Positions 8,235-20,610 of a stretch of 64,000 nt of DNA are shown piece by piece. The notes under the pieces were generated by a model. It ran no database searches, was not told the origin of the DNA, and was given only the letters and a program-made list of their open reading frames with translations. The first letter of the stretch is position 1, and the number at the start of each line of letters is the position of its first letter. This DNA is from Isoetes taiwanensis. Its lineage: Eukaryota; Streptophyta; Lycopodiopsida; Isoetales; Isoetaceae. The stretch covers positions 188,001 to 252,000 of the forward strand of contig JAJEKV010000146.1 of the NCBI GenBank assembly GCA_021234155.1. The letters run 5' to 3'. The position numbers and the translations under genes were made by a program.

Positions 8235-10535
8235 CTGAAAATGTGTATTTAATAGTATAAGTATAACCATTAGGCAATACCAAATGCAACAGAAGTCATG
8301 TGATGGGCGCCAATACACACCTTCCAGACCAAAAAATAAAAAGCATTCTCATTTCTCTACCACCAATAACATACTAGAACTAGTGGCAAGGATACAACAA
8401 AGGCAAGATGGATCTCAACAGTACGATTTTGCTCAACAGTGCAGAGATGATTCAAACTGCCCACCAATTAGGTCGTCATCTATTTTGGTCCAAATGTAGC
8501 AGACTTGGTCACAAGGTCACGAGAAATGGCAAAGCACGGATACTTCTGAAATGGTAAATGGAAAAAGAATTAATGGCAGAACCTGGTCTCATGCACAGAA
8601 CCTAGCATATGGTAAGACAAAGAATGCACTGTAACTGCAGAAATTAGCTATGGTAAGACAAAGAACGTAGGAGGTGCACAAAGATGGATGTTTTGGTTAT
8701 TTGCTCGGCATAGTTTTATTCATGTATCAAACCAGATGATGCAGCATTAAGTATTGTATTCGGTCACATGGGCATGGTCATCGAAGCCCATTACTCTTTT
8801 AAAACTATGAGAGAATGTCCTGGCATAAACAAACAACACACTACTTGCATAATAGATCTACTATCTAGTTCATGTGAATTTTATGAAGCATGTGTATCCT
8901 GCTTAAAAGCAGCCTCATGTCTATGGGAAACCATGCAGGATTTATTCGAACTTGAAGCTTGGTAGATAATCCACATGATTTCTTTGCGTTCACAGTGCTA
9001 CATGCCTTACACAAATATATGACACAGGTTATTTGAAGATCTAATGAAAAACTACAACCATTTTGCTTCTACTTCCATCTCTGATTCATATGCTCGTAAT
9101 ACTTTGCCTGTGATATGGGCCAGAAGTACTCTGATATGTGAAACCAAAGTACTCTGGCATCACGCATGATTTCTTTGCATTCATGGTGCTGCATGCCTTA
9201 CACAAATACTTGGTTTCACAGTGGTGCATTCACAAGTTGTGCATTCACAGTGCTGCTTCAAGTTTTTCACAAAAATCATCTCCGCCAAGTCTTGTCGCTG
9301 GCAATCGTTATCGGCGCGGATATGCGGCATCGTTACTTTGATATGCAAAGTATTGTTACTTTGGATGTGTGATGCCAGAAGTACTTTGATACCATCTGCC
9401 AAGGATACTTAACAGACTCCGACAGCAAGTTCTCCGACAACAACTACTATTACTATGTTACTCCATCAACAGCCAAGCTTGGAGTCACATATGGAATATA
9501 GCAAAGGCATATTCAGACAATGCAATGCAAAAGTTCTCAGCATGCGGAATAGTACCTTATGCACATTGTCTTTCATTCCAGCTAGGAAATTAGTATGAAT
9601 TTAGTAACCGCCATCCTAAATAGGTTAGCAATATTGGCACTATTGGCAACATCATCCATTTCTCTTGTTGATTTTGAGAATCACCATATATAAGATAGGA
9701 TGCTAGCCAAATGGTACGTCAAGTACACAAATCCAAAAGCTTCATAGCATATCACAGGATAATGTCAGGTTCCTTGCAAAATATCTCTAGATGTTGAAGG
9801 GAATAAATAGGGTAACAAATTCAAGAAATGAACCAGCACCATATTTGAAACTAGGTTTTGCAAGCCATGAGAAAAGATGCATGCCAATGCAAGGATTGTT
9901 AATCTCTGTTGCAAAGAAATATATTAAAGGGAAGGAAAGTAGATTTGAGTTCGCATAGAAGAAGGTATAGGCAACATAATGGCTCTGATAACACTTGAGA
10001 AACACTGGAACAAAAGACGCTTTACATGAAAAAAAAATTGGTTGGATGGACTAAATCAAAACACGTACTGTACTTCATATTTTCATTCCGATCCAGAGAA
10101 GGGAGCAGATGGAAGAATGGCTTGTGCTCTCTACCATTCTGACATGCGGCTCAAAAAATGGTTGCTGCATCTCTTACCCTGCAGGTGCATATAACATTTA
10201 CATTAATGTTAGCAGGGCAAATAAGAGATTTGTAAACCTCTGCCTACTGAATGACTCTGTGTTGGAGTTGTCTTTAGGATCAAACATGACTTCTTTGTCT
10301 CTTCCTTCATTATTTCATGGTCAGTGATTATACCTTATGAAGCAAGGAACCGATATGCCTTATTAGAATTCTAACCTGTGAAATGCCTCAGAATTACCTT
10401 ATTTGCTTCCCTCGGAAATTTAAAGCCTGCTTGAATTTGTCTTAGATCCATTAATAATAAAAACACAAAAAGTTTGAGCATTCTTGCCACACAGAACTGT
10501 ACAAGGTAATCTCGTCAAATTTTGTGGAGTTTTTG
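8235..10535. other. Non-coding; short internal duplications
   Basis: No gene is supported. GATTTCTTTGCGTTCACAGT (about 8979) recurs in altered form near 9168 together with ATGCCTTACACAAATA, so this area has been partly duplicated. It may be intronic to the exons at 7932-8234. Confidence 0.4.
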
Positions 10536-10715
10536 AATGCGTGATGCATGAATTTTGAATTGAATGTGTTTGATCAAACATACCTCGAAGGATGATGGAG
10601 GAGCGCCTGCAGATGGACTGGACCGGATGATCCTGCACCGCAAACAAGATCCCTGAGGAAGACTGGCGGGAATCAAGAAATCTGAAGACTGGCGGGAATC
10701 AAGAAATCTGAAGCA
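10536..10715 (-). other. Possible short exon plus 26-bp tandem repeat
   Basis: On the minus strand a segment at about 10588-10634 lies between GCGGTGCAG and GTATGTTTG, consistent with acceptor and donor sites. It could be an upstream exon of the gene at 7932-8234, but it is short and unconfirmed. Next to it GACTGGCGGGAATCAAGAAA is repeated in tandem with a 26-bp period (10661 and 10687). Confidence 0.3.
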
Positions 10716-10913
10716 ATTTTGGATTATATTTGTGACGGATCGCGGCCACCTGTGACTCGTCACAAGCAAATTTTAGGTCTTCTAATTTTTCTAATTTGAC
10801 CTTTGTGATTATGAATTATAGCAGTTTATAACAATGGCAATTGACAATTGCTCCATAACCCATACTATTTTCTTATGGTTGAAAGTTAGGAAAAAGAAAT
10901 TTTCCCCTCTGAG

Positions 10914-11021
10914 AAAATTTCGCTTTGAAATTCTTTGGCGGTCACTAGCTGACCTGGCGGCGCCATCCTTGCAGCCCGTTAGGTCAGCTGGCAGCCGCCA
11001 GAAAAATTCAAAGCAAAATTT
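10914..11021. repeat. Imperfect inverted repeat, about 108 bp
   Basis: AAAATTTCGCTTTGAAATTC and TTTGGCGG at 10914-10941 pair with CCGCCAGAAAAATTC and AAAGCAAAATTTT at 10995-11021. Inner pairing runs through CTGACCTGGC and the GGTCAGCTGGC region. It is probably a small hairpin element. Confidence 0.6.
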
Positions 11022-12801
11022 TTAACCAGCAAAAATTCTTCGACGAAAAAAAAATTGGGCGTGAAATTTGCCCCCGATTTCCTCTTTTCGGTAAGTTTCC
11101 GACACGGTCTTCGTTGATGGCGCCACTTAATTTAGGAGAGTGTCGCTTTGCATGGGATTGCGACGCCGGGAGAAAGTTGACTGGAGATCGACTCAAAATT
11201 TCTGAAAGAAGGAAGCTCATGTTTGGGGGCAAAATTTCATGCCCCCTTTCTTTTTGTTGAAACATCCTTAGCTCATAGATAGCATAAAAGATCCATCTTT
11301 ACGATTGAGTTTCATTCTTATTGAAAATAAAGATGGGTAGAGGTGGATATTGAATTTCATTCTCATTTTAAATACAGATCCAATTTATTATGTGGGTACT
11401 GGGTAGGTGTTCATATGGAATTCATGTACGAGGAAATATCTGTTGAATGCATGACATCACAACTCAAATATGGATGTTGAAATAGCATTGTATGGTAAGA
11501 CCGGACATAACTATCCATGATACATGTTCAAGGCTTGAAAACCTTGGTAAGAGAAAATATGAAGGCCCTTGTTGAAGCCATCACTTGATGGCTTGGGAGG
11601 TAGATATTTTTGCTGATGTTGCGTTCACAAATATGGTATAGGTTGCTTTAATGGCATTGTCCCACCACAGGAAGCTGGGGATGAGTTACAATAAGGGATT
11701 GGACAGAATTGGTAAGATTGAAGGATTTTATAACTACTTTAAGTGCCACTGGATGAGTTCGGAGGACCTAGACTTTCATGATAGGTCTAATGGTGGAACA
11801 ACTTGAGTTTAGTGGAAAAAGCAATCTGAGTAACTGTCCAGATGGGGCCTCTCTACCATTATATTGTTGTGGAATAGGACTTCCCTTAGTACACACATCA
11901 TTGATGCATAGAGAACCCATATAATTGGCCTAATGCTTCCTATTTGTCCCACTGGGGACTCTTTGTATCTTTATTATTATTATTAATAACAAAAAAACAT
12001 ACTCTTACCCTCAAAAAAAAATAAAAAAAAATATGGTATAGTAGATGTAGAAATTTAAAGTATGCTGCGACAAACTTATAATGTACAAACAACGTTTTTC
12101 AAGAAATGCTTATAAAAAGTATAGTTCCAACAGAACCAACTTATGTCAAACCAACTTACATGGTCATGCTTGATGCATGCACTCCAATTTTCCCAAGCAT
12201 ATATCACAACATATATAAGCCAGATTCATTTTTTGTTTGATGTAATATTTCCGTTCCAGGAAAAAATTTGGGAGCAACACGTGTACTGTAAAAGAAAAAA
12301 AAAATTAAGGGTTCGACGCTATGGCAGGCAACAGCAGCAATTTGCACTTGAGATTTTGGCTCCGCAGGAGATTTGCGCAGCCCATTCCATTCCGAATGGC
12401 ATCGAATTTGATCACAGCCATGGCAACCGCAATGAAGGTTACAGCTATGGCGGCCGCAGAAGAGGTCCATGCTTCCTGTTTGATTTAGAGTTACTCCATG
12501 TTGCCTTTAATTCAGAATTTTCCTCTGTAGACAGTTTGGCCTTTTGATGATGGTCGGTCTTGCTCCTTTGGCAATTGCTGGCATGCAAGGGCCAATATAG
12601 CACTAATATTTCTCTCCATTTGAGCCCCTCTGGCCATATTTATGACCATTGTAATGGGGCCGAAATTCATTGGTCTTATTCTGTCACTGAGCCTAACAAT
12701 CAAATGTACTGTAGAGTAATATATCGTTGCTATACAATTAGGGTTCTTCGCCGTGACAGAAACAGAGTTTGCCCATGTATATCCACTATGTTTTGGCATA
12801 G
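11022..12801. other. No supported gene
   Basis: The short frames here lack domain signals. The stretch from about 12143 may be decayed 5' sequence of the BCS1-like fragment that follows. Confidence 0.4.
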
Positions 12802-13290
12802 AGCAGACTCCTCCAGTCCCAAAAAGAGCTGAAGAACATCTACACAAATAGAGATGGTTACTGGCAACGTGGCGATTACTCTCCTCCATCTACCATGAAT
12901 ACCATAGCTATGGATTCTGAGGTGAAGAGTTCTCTCATTTCTGATCTGCAAGCTTTTATAAATGGCAAAGAGTTTTGTCACAGAGTTGGAAGGGCATGGA
13001 AGAGAGGATATTTTCTATACTGTCCTTCAGGTACTGGAAAATCCTCTCTGATTGGCCCCATATATAACTTTACTGGTTATGATGTATATGATTTAGAGCT
13101 TACAAAGGTCGAGGGTAATACAGAGCTGAGAAGTCTGTTAGTGGAAGTGGGAAGCAGATTCATCATAGTAGTCGAAGATATAGATTGTTCTCTTTCCCTC
13201 CAGAATAGAATTGAAAATAATGATGACTCTGCAACAGACAACATTATACAGTGGTTTGGATCACCTAGCAAACACCAGTACAAGTTTTGA
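12802..13290 (+). pseudogene. BCS1-like AAA-ATPase, truncated
   Basis: An open frame after a TAG (12799-12801) runs 162 codons to a TGA. It matches the plant BCS1-like/AATP1 family of membrane-anchored AAA-ATPases. Family landmarks in order are LKNIYTNRDGYW, PSTMNTIAMDSEVKSSLISD, FCHRVGRAWKRGYFLY, a Walker A-like CPSGTGKSS, YDVYDLELTKVEGNTELRSL and the Walker B FIIVVEDIDCS. The usual GPPGTGKSS has changed to CPSGTGKSS. The frame ends soon after the Walker B, so sensor and C-terminal parts are missing, as is the N-terminal region with its membrane anchor. I call it a pseudogene fragment. An exon of a larger gene is possible, but no downstream AAA exon is visible. Confidence 0.75.
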
Positions 13291-16239
13291 ACAGTAGGCC
13301 ATCTTTTTCTACCTAAAGGAACATCTCCCATGCTGTGGGTATAAAGCTTCACGGAAGTACGGCCCTCTTGACAGGATTTAGTCTGGACAACAAAAAATTA
13401 TTTCGGCTTCAGTGCATCCACATGACAATAGAAGATCAAAGGCTGAATGCAATAGCTGCTAGCCGAATACCAAGTTAGAAATTATAGTTTAAAGAAACAT
13501 AAGGTTTGAATATGGCTGATGGCTGGTCTGAGCATGGCAGATATTAAAATGATGATGTAATAAAACATGTCTGTAAATACTCTGAATGTTTAGGACATGA
13601 AAAAAATTGGATTAAAAGCAAAAAAATAGATATTGGATGGAACTTGATATCAAGTCTAAGAAACGACTCACCTGGGGCTTTTGTTTTTTCCTGCATCAAT
13701 AGTATATTATGTATATCTATGTAATGAATTTTATCATATGTTTACCTTTGCATACTTCTCTCAGTTTTTTGTTGTAACGAGTTATGACATGGATGTGTGT
13801 GCTAGACAGGGATGAGAAACATCTGCAAGACTTCAAGATTTTTGAGGCTAAATTCTTAGAAACAGAGGTAAATTTCATAAGGAGGTATAGTAATTAGAAT
13901 AGCGGATTTTTCAATATTTTTACAGCTTGAGACAAAGAGCTCTATAAATTTCAGAGCTATTCCATACCAAGGTGTAGCAGGGTGGAAAGGAAACGTTTAT
14001 ATTAGAGAAGAGCCAATTTGTTAAAGAGAATAACAAGTGGTTGTAGAACTGGAACAAGCTGTGTTGAGATTAATATAACTGGACTATAAAAGCAAGGTTA
14101 TTCATTCTGAAAGTGGTTGTAGAAAGCTCAAAGTAGTATTTCTTAAGTTAAACCTTTTGCCACAGATAAGTCTTCTTGGAGACGCTTATATGGAGCTGGT
14201 AAACACTCAAGGCTACTTGTACCATTCCAGACATGAAGAGTTCTACAAAGCTAAATTGACAAACTCGTTAAAATCCCTCCCAACTGAAGAGGTACTGTAC
14301 CTGAGAAACCTGCCAGTAAAAGAGAGTATGATAGAGCTTGTTGTATGTACAGTATTTTACAAGCACAATTCGACCTATATTTTCGTCAAATTTTCAAAGG
14401 CCGGATTTTCTAGTGTGATTTTTGGGTGATGGATTTATAGTAAAGTCTAGATTTTGTGGCGTGATTTTTGGGTGATGGATTTATAGTAGCTCCGTTCAAC
14501 AATTGACATGGGGTGTGATTTTTGGGTGATGGATTTATAGTAGCTCCATTCAACAACTGACATGGGAATTAAAGAGCACTAGCTCCTACTCTGGCACAGG
14601 CATGGGAATGAAAGAGCACCAGCTCCTACTCTGGCACACGCACCTTTCTGCTAGGGCTTCTAAATGGAGCTTGCTTTTGCAAGCACTCTGATTGTTGGTG
14701 GTAGTCGATGGATTTGTAAGCAGTACAAGAACTTTAACCTTTGTGGCAGATGCATATATTTCTTCTGAGTATGTTTTGGTATATGTTTTATATATTTACT
14801 CTCGTGGCAGTTTTGGAGTAAAGTTCTTAGCAGCGTGAGAATAAAATTTGTGATTTAGTACATAAATCAAGGCAATGCTGATATAAATCATTCTATCAGC
14901 ATCATATGCTCATGATGTTGTGCAATTGCGATGAAAATGTTGTTTTTAAGACATTAATTTTCGTTTTATTGTTGGAACACTTAAACGAACAAAATGTTGC
15001 CTAACTTTTGTAGCGTTGGCTGAAAGAACCATTTCTAGCTCAAGATTAGAAGCAATGCTGTGTGTTTGCTGCACTTTCCTTTAATTGTTGCAATGCATTT
15101 ACAAGAAAATGGGTCCAATCGCTTATTGTTTATCTGAATGTTAGCATTTGCAAATTAATTAAATTAATTATGGATGTCAGTGAGGTGAAGACAAGTCTGC
15201 AAACATGCCTTCTATAAAAAAAAAAAACAAATGCATTAAATTCGATGTGGTACCAGTAAAAGCCCCATTAATTGACAATATTTTTTGTATTAAGCATAAA
15301 ATTATATAACTTTGGATTTTGTTAAAACCTCCCAGTTTAATACTCATTGACCATATATCCAAGTTATAAGGAAGATATCCGCATCTTACCATGAAGATAT
15401 TGATCTCCATGTTGCTGCCACTATTGCAACTTTATGTTAAAATATTCGCTCCATCAAATGGGTGCACAATGGATATACATGTGCTGGTGTACTCTACTCT
15501 TAAAGACTAGACTGCTTATGGTGAGTCGAGAGAAGGATGGTCTCAGAAATGGATAAGAGAAATGTCCGCGGCGGCCTTGGCCGCCGCGATAAATTTCTTG
15601 TACAATTAACGATATGGCCCAAGCATGACCACACATAATAAAATGCCCAAACATGACCACACATCATTGACGATATTGCCAACAAGCATAAATGGGCATG
15701 GTCATGATGTCGTTTGTCTTTTTCTCAATCACATCTATATAGAGACTTCATTCCATATATTTATATTATGCAACATATTTGCCTTTGAGATTGCATGTGG
15801 CCTAGGGTATCTGTGTAATGGTATCCTTCGTATTATCTAGAGTTCCAACATATGCTCAACAGGTTCTATGCAAACATAAAGTCTTTGACAAAATCAAAAC
15901 AATCGGCCTTTCATTTGACACACTCAGGCTTTTCGTTACAGGTTCCCAACATTTTTAGAATCCAAAGATTGCTGGGCACCATTTCTAGTGTGGTCATATT
16001 AATTGGCCGTTGCATTCTGCATTAATCAGTAAAAATCAAACCATTGACCATTGCTTTCTACGAGAATATCATATCCCTGCATTTAAATTTTATCTGCCTA
16101 GGTTAGATATCTATGCAAAATGTAACATTAATATTTTTCACATTCGCAACTTGTGCATGCATCTTGTATAAGCCTTGCATAATTTGTTTTAGAGTGCGAG
16201 ACCATGGGGTATATAGGTAGCCTTGGCATGTAGAGGTGG
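13291..16239. other. Non-coding; local tandem repeats
   Basis: No gene is supported. A short frame at 14157-14429 shows no domain. GTGATTTTTGGGTGATGGAT occurs three times (14416, 14464 and 14516 regions). A block containing GAGCAC and AGCTCCTACTCTGGCACA is duplicated at 14561-14640. A GC-rich palindrome (CGCGGCGGCC-TT-GGCCGCCGCG) lies at about 15568-15589. Confidence 0.45.
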
Positions 16240-16650
16240 CACCCCTAATTTAAGTGTGCCTTGTATTTCATACCCTTCAAAGTTGCCCAGCATATGATCA
16301 AATCTGGACGCGCTATGCTGAGTTGGTCAGGCCTGGCCAACCGCTACATGTGACATTGAGCACGGCATCCGTACGGATGCTAGGATCATACCTTCAGGAG
16401 GTCATGGACATGCGAGATCAGCTATGTCCTCGGGCACGCACTTGACATGTACATACACATTTATTTCATGATGATGTATACTTGTACAGTTTGATAACAT
16501 TCTTATTACTGCCACGGTTTTTCCCTCGAAAACCCTTCGGGGCGGGGGTTTTTTAACCCGGACAGTAATAAGTTTGCTGCGCTCCTTCTGGGTCCCATAG
16601 GCCGATTGGTCTCAGTGGACGATAAAAAAACTATTCTATTCTATTCTATT
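16240..16650 (+). mobile_element. LINE 3' end, copy 1
   Basis: The C-terminal part of a non-LTR retrotransposon ORF ends here. The frame at 16254-16445 contains VFHTLQSCPAYDQIWTRYAE, which resembles the H...C-P-x-Y end of LINE zinc-knuckle regions, followed by LGSYLQEVMD. After the stop comes a 3' region with an inverted repeat (TTATTACTG...CAGTAATAA around a CCCTTCGGGG core). Then follow TCCCATAGGCCGATTGGTCT and GTGGACGATAAAA, and a tail of repeated TTCTA units to 16650. The copy is 5'-truncated. The same 3' end occurs near 29.4-29.76 and 39.5-40.63 kb. Confidence 0.8.
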
Positions 16651-16917
16651 GTATGTCTATGTATATAAATACAATTCTTACCCACATATACGAATCCTAA
16701 ATGTTACCCCTACATCTACATTAATCCTAATGTTGAGCCAACAATCATTGTCAAAGCATTAGTAGTTGAAAAACATATAATAAGAAGAATGTCGTCAAAT
16801 ATTTGTCAATCAAATATTGTCTATTTGCCAACTGTTCTTTTGGGATCAATCATCGTCTTCTATATTATCATTTTCATGCAATATTGCATGACATTCTTCT
16901 GGGTTTACATATAAATC
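16651..16917. other. No feature seen
   Basis: AT-rich spacer between the LINE tail and the CACTA remnant. Confidence 0.4.
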
Positions 16918-17081
16918 TTAACTAATACAAGTTTTTGATTTTAGGGTGCCATAATCCCCATCAATATCAAGAAAAACTAACACTCCATCATTATCTATTT
17001 CCTCACCCCTGTCATCCTCTTCGTTTGTCAATGTTTCTTCTATATCAATGCCTTCAACCTCAGCCAAGGACGAGGGTACAT
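16918..17081 (-). pseudogene. Acidic 3' exon of CACTA remnant
   Basis: On the minus strand an acceptor GTTTACAG precedes an open stretch (DVPSSLAEVEG...EEDDRGEEIDNDG...) that ends in TAA at 16918-16920. It has no catalytic motif. It may be the C-terminal end of the element's protein. Confidence 0.4.
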
Positions 17082-18809
17082 CTGTAAACAATCATCTCGA
17101 GCACCAAGTGTATCCTTCTCATCCATTATATGCTTCCATATCAAATCCGAAACATTTTTTATGATGTTCATAGGATCCTATAGAGATGTGTACAACTCTG
17201 ACTAATGTGGTAGCTCATATAATATGGAAAGACATTTCATACCATTGGGAGGCTTGATCTTGATGGCATCCTTTGTATAAATCACATGCATCTTCGATCT
17301 CCTCCCACGCCTTGTCCTCTGCATGTTCCCATTCATTGTGCCCATCTTCTGTGGTCATGCACTTTGGGATAGATGTTTCCCGATGTGCCCCTTCTTGAAG
17401 TGGATGGCCCTCATGTTCTATTGTACTGTGTGCAGAGACCACAATTGCTATTTTTTTTTTATGGAACACCTTCACGACAGATGTTCCATATTCTGCTATA
17501 GGTATATATGTGAAGTTATGTATAGTTTTCTAGCTGCATACGTGTTGTGGGCTTTGCAAATAGGCATATGGAGCTATGCAAGTTCAATAGTGAGACTGTT
17601 GGTCTGAGCCCAATTTCAACCATGTGCAGCAACAAGATGCAGCATATGGAATTCAAGCAATAATGTATAATGCCAATATAGCAATAGTAATACATTCATT
17701 GCCACCTATTTTATCCCTCCCCTGCTACATTATTCAGGGTTAGAAACTCATGATGTTGCCATGGAACTTTGCTATATTATACCAATGTTACCATTAACTC
17801 TCTATGTAAAGCATCAACAACACTTATTTCTTTGGTAAGTCTCCCCATCCCCTCTCGAGACTATTTCCTCTCTCCTTTCCCTCCATCTTGGTGATCTGTT
17901 GTGCAGTTGCATCTTTTATTAGATATATATAAAGCTCCACAAATGCAACCTCTTCAAATTAGATACAACCTAACACCAACTAGGGTATGGTCGCCATGTT
18001 TCGCGCACTTAAGAGGCAAATTGTCCCAATGTAGCCCATCTTGGACACCTGAATTCGCGACGGAGGCACGACAAACACGGTTGATGGATTCTGGTGTCTC
18101 GTTCGATAGAAACCCCAGTCGATGACACGTGACCACCATTGGGCGGTCCGGGGACAATTGTACCACGACAGTGTGGAGTGCCACTGCGAAGGGATGGGGG
18201 GGCGACTCATGCTCCGAGGTAGGGTCACGACAGAGGGTGACCATACCCTATTCTAAAACATACAAAAGAAAAACATCCTTATAACATTGTCCAATCATAA
18301 ATGACTATAAGTGTAACAAGAGGTGCTCGCAGGCCCCAACATATGATCTGGGTCGTAAGATCGACGAATTCGACGACTGTGGTAGTCCAGGGTGCACCTC
18401 GTTAAAATTCTGGCCATCTATCATGAATAAATCTCCAAACCTCAGAATCAGCAGGAATGCGCATAACTCCGTTTGAACTACATTTACTCGCATGCCACCC
18501 CATTAAGGTAGTGTTTTCCTTTGTTCAAAAGATGTGTAGGAATTATAGGAAAATAGCGCAATACCTTGCATGGGACGGTAGAGCCCTGGACATCACTAAG
18601 ATACAAGATCACTAAGAGCATTTTACCATATCTTTAGTGTCCTTGTAATACAAGGTACACTCATTTAGACATACATGAATACTTTCATACTCAAAACTAA
18701 GTGCCTTTATGAGTTTTCGTGCTTCGTCATGACTTCAAGGAACCTCATTGCCAGAGGGCAAAATTTTGTTAATAAGTCTGCTCACAAAAAGCTGTGGAAA
18801 AGTTAAGAT
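17082..18809. other. Decayed interior of the CACTA remnant
   Basis: Short overlapping frames occur on both strands near 17954-18244. None matches a recognised domain. By position this should hold the main transposase domain, but it is too decayed to trace. Confidence 0.35.
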
Positions 18810-19226
18810 TCATGTACAAAGTAAGAGATCATATAGATTGCAAGCAAAGTTAGGAGTTATAGAGGGAGAGACAAACCTCAATATTGCATCCATTGCCACG
18901 TTTGATATCTTATATTGTCCTTGTAAGTTGAGAATACATAGATTGAATGTCAAACTCGATATCTTGCAACCCTCATATAATTTTGTCTTAGCATCATGGA
19001 TTATATGCTCGTCGAAGTACTGAGCCAGATCTATCTCGAAAGCTGCTCCATCATCTTCTGAGTCATTCATATGTTGTGCAACTATCTCATTATCAATCTC
19101 TTCCATAAGGCATTCAAATTGTGCGTGCTTATATAGCAAATTGCGAGTCATCTCATCATAAACATGATTGTTTATTTGCTCCACATTTCCAATGATCACA
19201 GGAGTTTCTCGTGCTAGCGTTTCCAT
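18810..19226 (-). pseudogene. TNP2-like transposase fragment
   Basis: This minus-strand frame has 138 codons. Its end (KTKLYEGCKISSLTFNLCIL..., then YKISNVAMDAIL) resembles the conserved opening of plant TNP2/transposase_21 proteins, where an LYPGC motif is followed by a leucine-rich helix and a W/S-N-x-S/A segment. An acidic linker (NDSEDDGAAFEIDLAQYFDE) comes before it, as in that family. The catalytic region that should follow is missing. Other transposase origins are possible, but position and neighbours favour CACTA. Confidence 0.5.
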
Positions 19227-19439
19227 ATCTTAAAGATGGAACCTTGACATGCGAGGAGCTCCTTCAACTTACGTCATAATAATAATATGTGAAATACAAG
19301 CCATCATGAATAACAATTATAAGCTAAACATTTAACCAAAACCACTTCATACAAAAAAGAGTGCATAATTGATAGATAGATAGATGCATAATTAATAGAC
19401 AGACAGAAGATAGATAGATGGACTAGCCAATAAACCGAA

Positions 19440-19741
19440 CAAGAAGGAATTACTAACCTGTCTCTCTGGCGGAACCGAATTGTAAGGTGTACCAAAACGA
19501 TCACAAAAGTTCTCAAAAGCTTTCCAATATGTGCCAAATGACTTAGGATCCGCTCAATCATCGTAGGCAGTCGATTATATTGGCCCACACAAGATGCACA
19601 CCAACATACTTCAAATTTATTAGCACAATGTCCTCTAGGAGCTCGTGATATTGCACTAGGATCTAGCATACCTGCGTCAACAAGCTCTTTCAGTCTTCTT
19701 CTCATAGTAGTTGCAGGCAAATCTGCAAATAGATCATCCAT
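19440..19741 (-). pseudogene. N-terminal piece of CACTA-type protein
   Basis: The frame starts MDDLFADLPATTMRRRLKEL and contains a Cys-rich FEVCWCASC stretch. After a likely frameshift it reads as a GK...F...RFGTPYNSVPPER-like segment. It lies directly upstream of the TNP2-like fragment on the same strand, with about 200 bp between. The function of this segment is not known. Confidence 0.4.
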
Positions 19742-19820
19742 GGCACTTAGGAGAGAAGCTCAATGCCTAGCGCCTAGAAGAACTCAAATGGGTGCCTAAA
19801 AGAACTCAAATAGCTATATT

Positions 19821-20136
19821 TACTACAAGTCTTTGTAATGCGTTACAAAACATTAATATTTGTCATGCATTACAAATGGGACTTGTAACGCATTACAAAT
19901 TCTAACGTTTGTCACACGTTACAGATTGCATTTGTAACCCATTACACAATTTAATATTTGCCACACGTTACAAACAGGTTCATACAAATTTTAGTAACAC
20001 GTTATAAGTATACAAAGTTTGCCACCCGTTACAAAATACAATATTTTCGGTCACATGTGACAAATCTAAAATTGCGTTGCAAATTAATAGGCGTCACAAA
20101 TTGATACGTTACAAAACCCCATCAGCCCTTGTAGTG
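19821..20136. repeat. CACTA subterminal repeats and terminus
   Basis: About ten motifs of the type TTTGTAACGCATTACAAA in both orientations lie between TACTACAAG (19821-19829) and CTTGTAGTG (20128-20136). The right end is a standard CACTA terminus read on the minus strand. The left 9-mer nearly matches its inverse, so this 316-bp stretch could itself be a short non-autonomous unit. The 3-bp flanks (ATT and TTG) do not match. Confidence 0.65.
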
Positions 20137-20610
20137 TTGGTGCTGCCACTACCGCTTCCTTGCCTCCATTTTCTACTCGCATAATTTACGGGCACTTCCT
20201 TCACAAGCTCGTAGTATACTTGTTGCGCGAAACTCTTGCTGAACTCTCCATTGTGGGGTAAATGTCCCTTCACTTGGACATGCCGCTCGACTGCTTTTGC
20301 TCGAACCACAGCAATCTTGCACTCGTGAGCCTTATACTTACCCCCTCCTACTAGGCCAATCTCTTTCAAACTCATTCTTGTCCAAATTTGTGATTATGTC
20401 TTCGTAGTCTGCTCCATGCGGACAATAGCCTGGCCCTGCCTCACCAGCTACATTATGCACCTCTGTGATGGTGCAATTATCCCTCTTCGAAACTTTGTCC
20501 ATCGCACGCAGCCTTCTTAACTCAACCGTGCGAAACTCATTCGCTCTTGCATGTGCTGCTGCTCATTCCATTTGCCGAGCAGCTGACATTTCATACTCAT
20601 TCTCCATGTT
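20137..20610 (-). pseudogene. Unidentified charged ORF, broken
   Basis: On the minus strand a frame starts near 20608 with MENEYEMSAARQME and meets a stop. It continues through RTVELRRLRAMDKVSKRDNC, then shifts frame into MSLKEIGLVGGGKYKAHECK and EFSKSFAQQVYYELVKEVPV. The composition is basic and helical. No family is recognised. It adjoins the CACTA terminus but lies outside it. Confidence 0.35.

Larger units (their letters stand above)
16918..20136 (-). mobile_element. CACTA (En/Spm-like) element remnant
   Basis: Read on the minus strand, the sequence begins at 20136 with CACTACAAG, the classic CACTA terminus. Some 300 bp of dense GTAAC/GTTAC motifs follow, then coding pieces: 19741-19440, 19226-18810 (TNP2-like) and an acidic exon at 17081-16918. 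No matching far terminus was found, so the left end is lost or beyond recognition. All coding pieces are disconnected or contain stops. Confidence 0.6.

Noticed and set aside
14157-14429. Possible C-terminal exon of the BCS1-like gene
   Set aside because: The frame shows no AAA C-terminal motifs and has no matching splice context with the upstream fragment.
19821-20136. Self-contained mini-CACTA element
   Set aside because: The left 9-mer is only a near match and the 3-bp flanks differ, so it is better seen as the end of the larger remnant. It is kept as an open option in the feature note.
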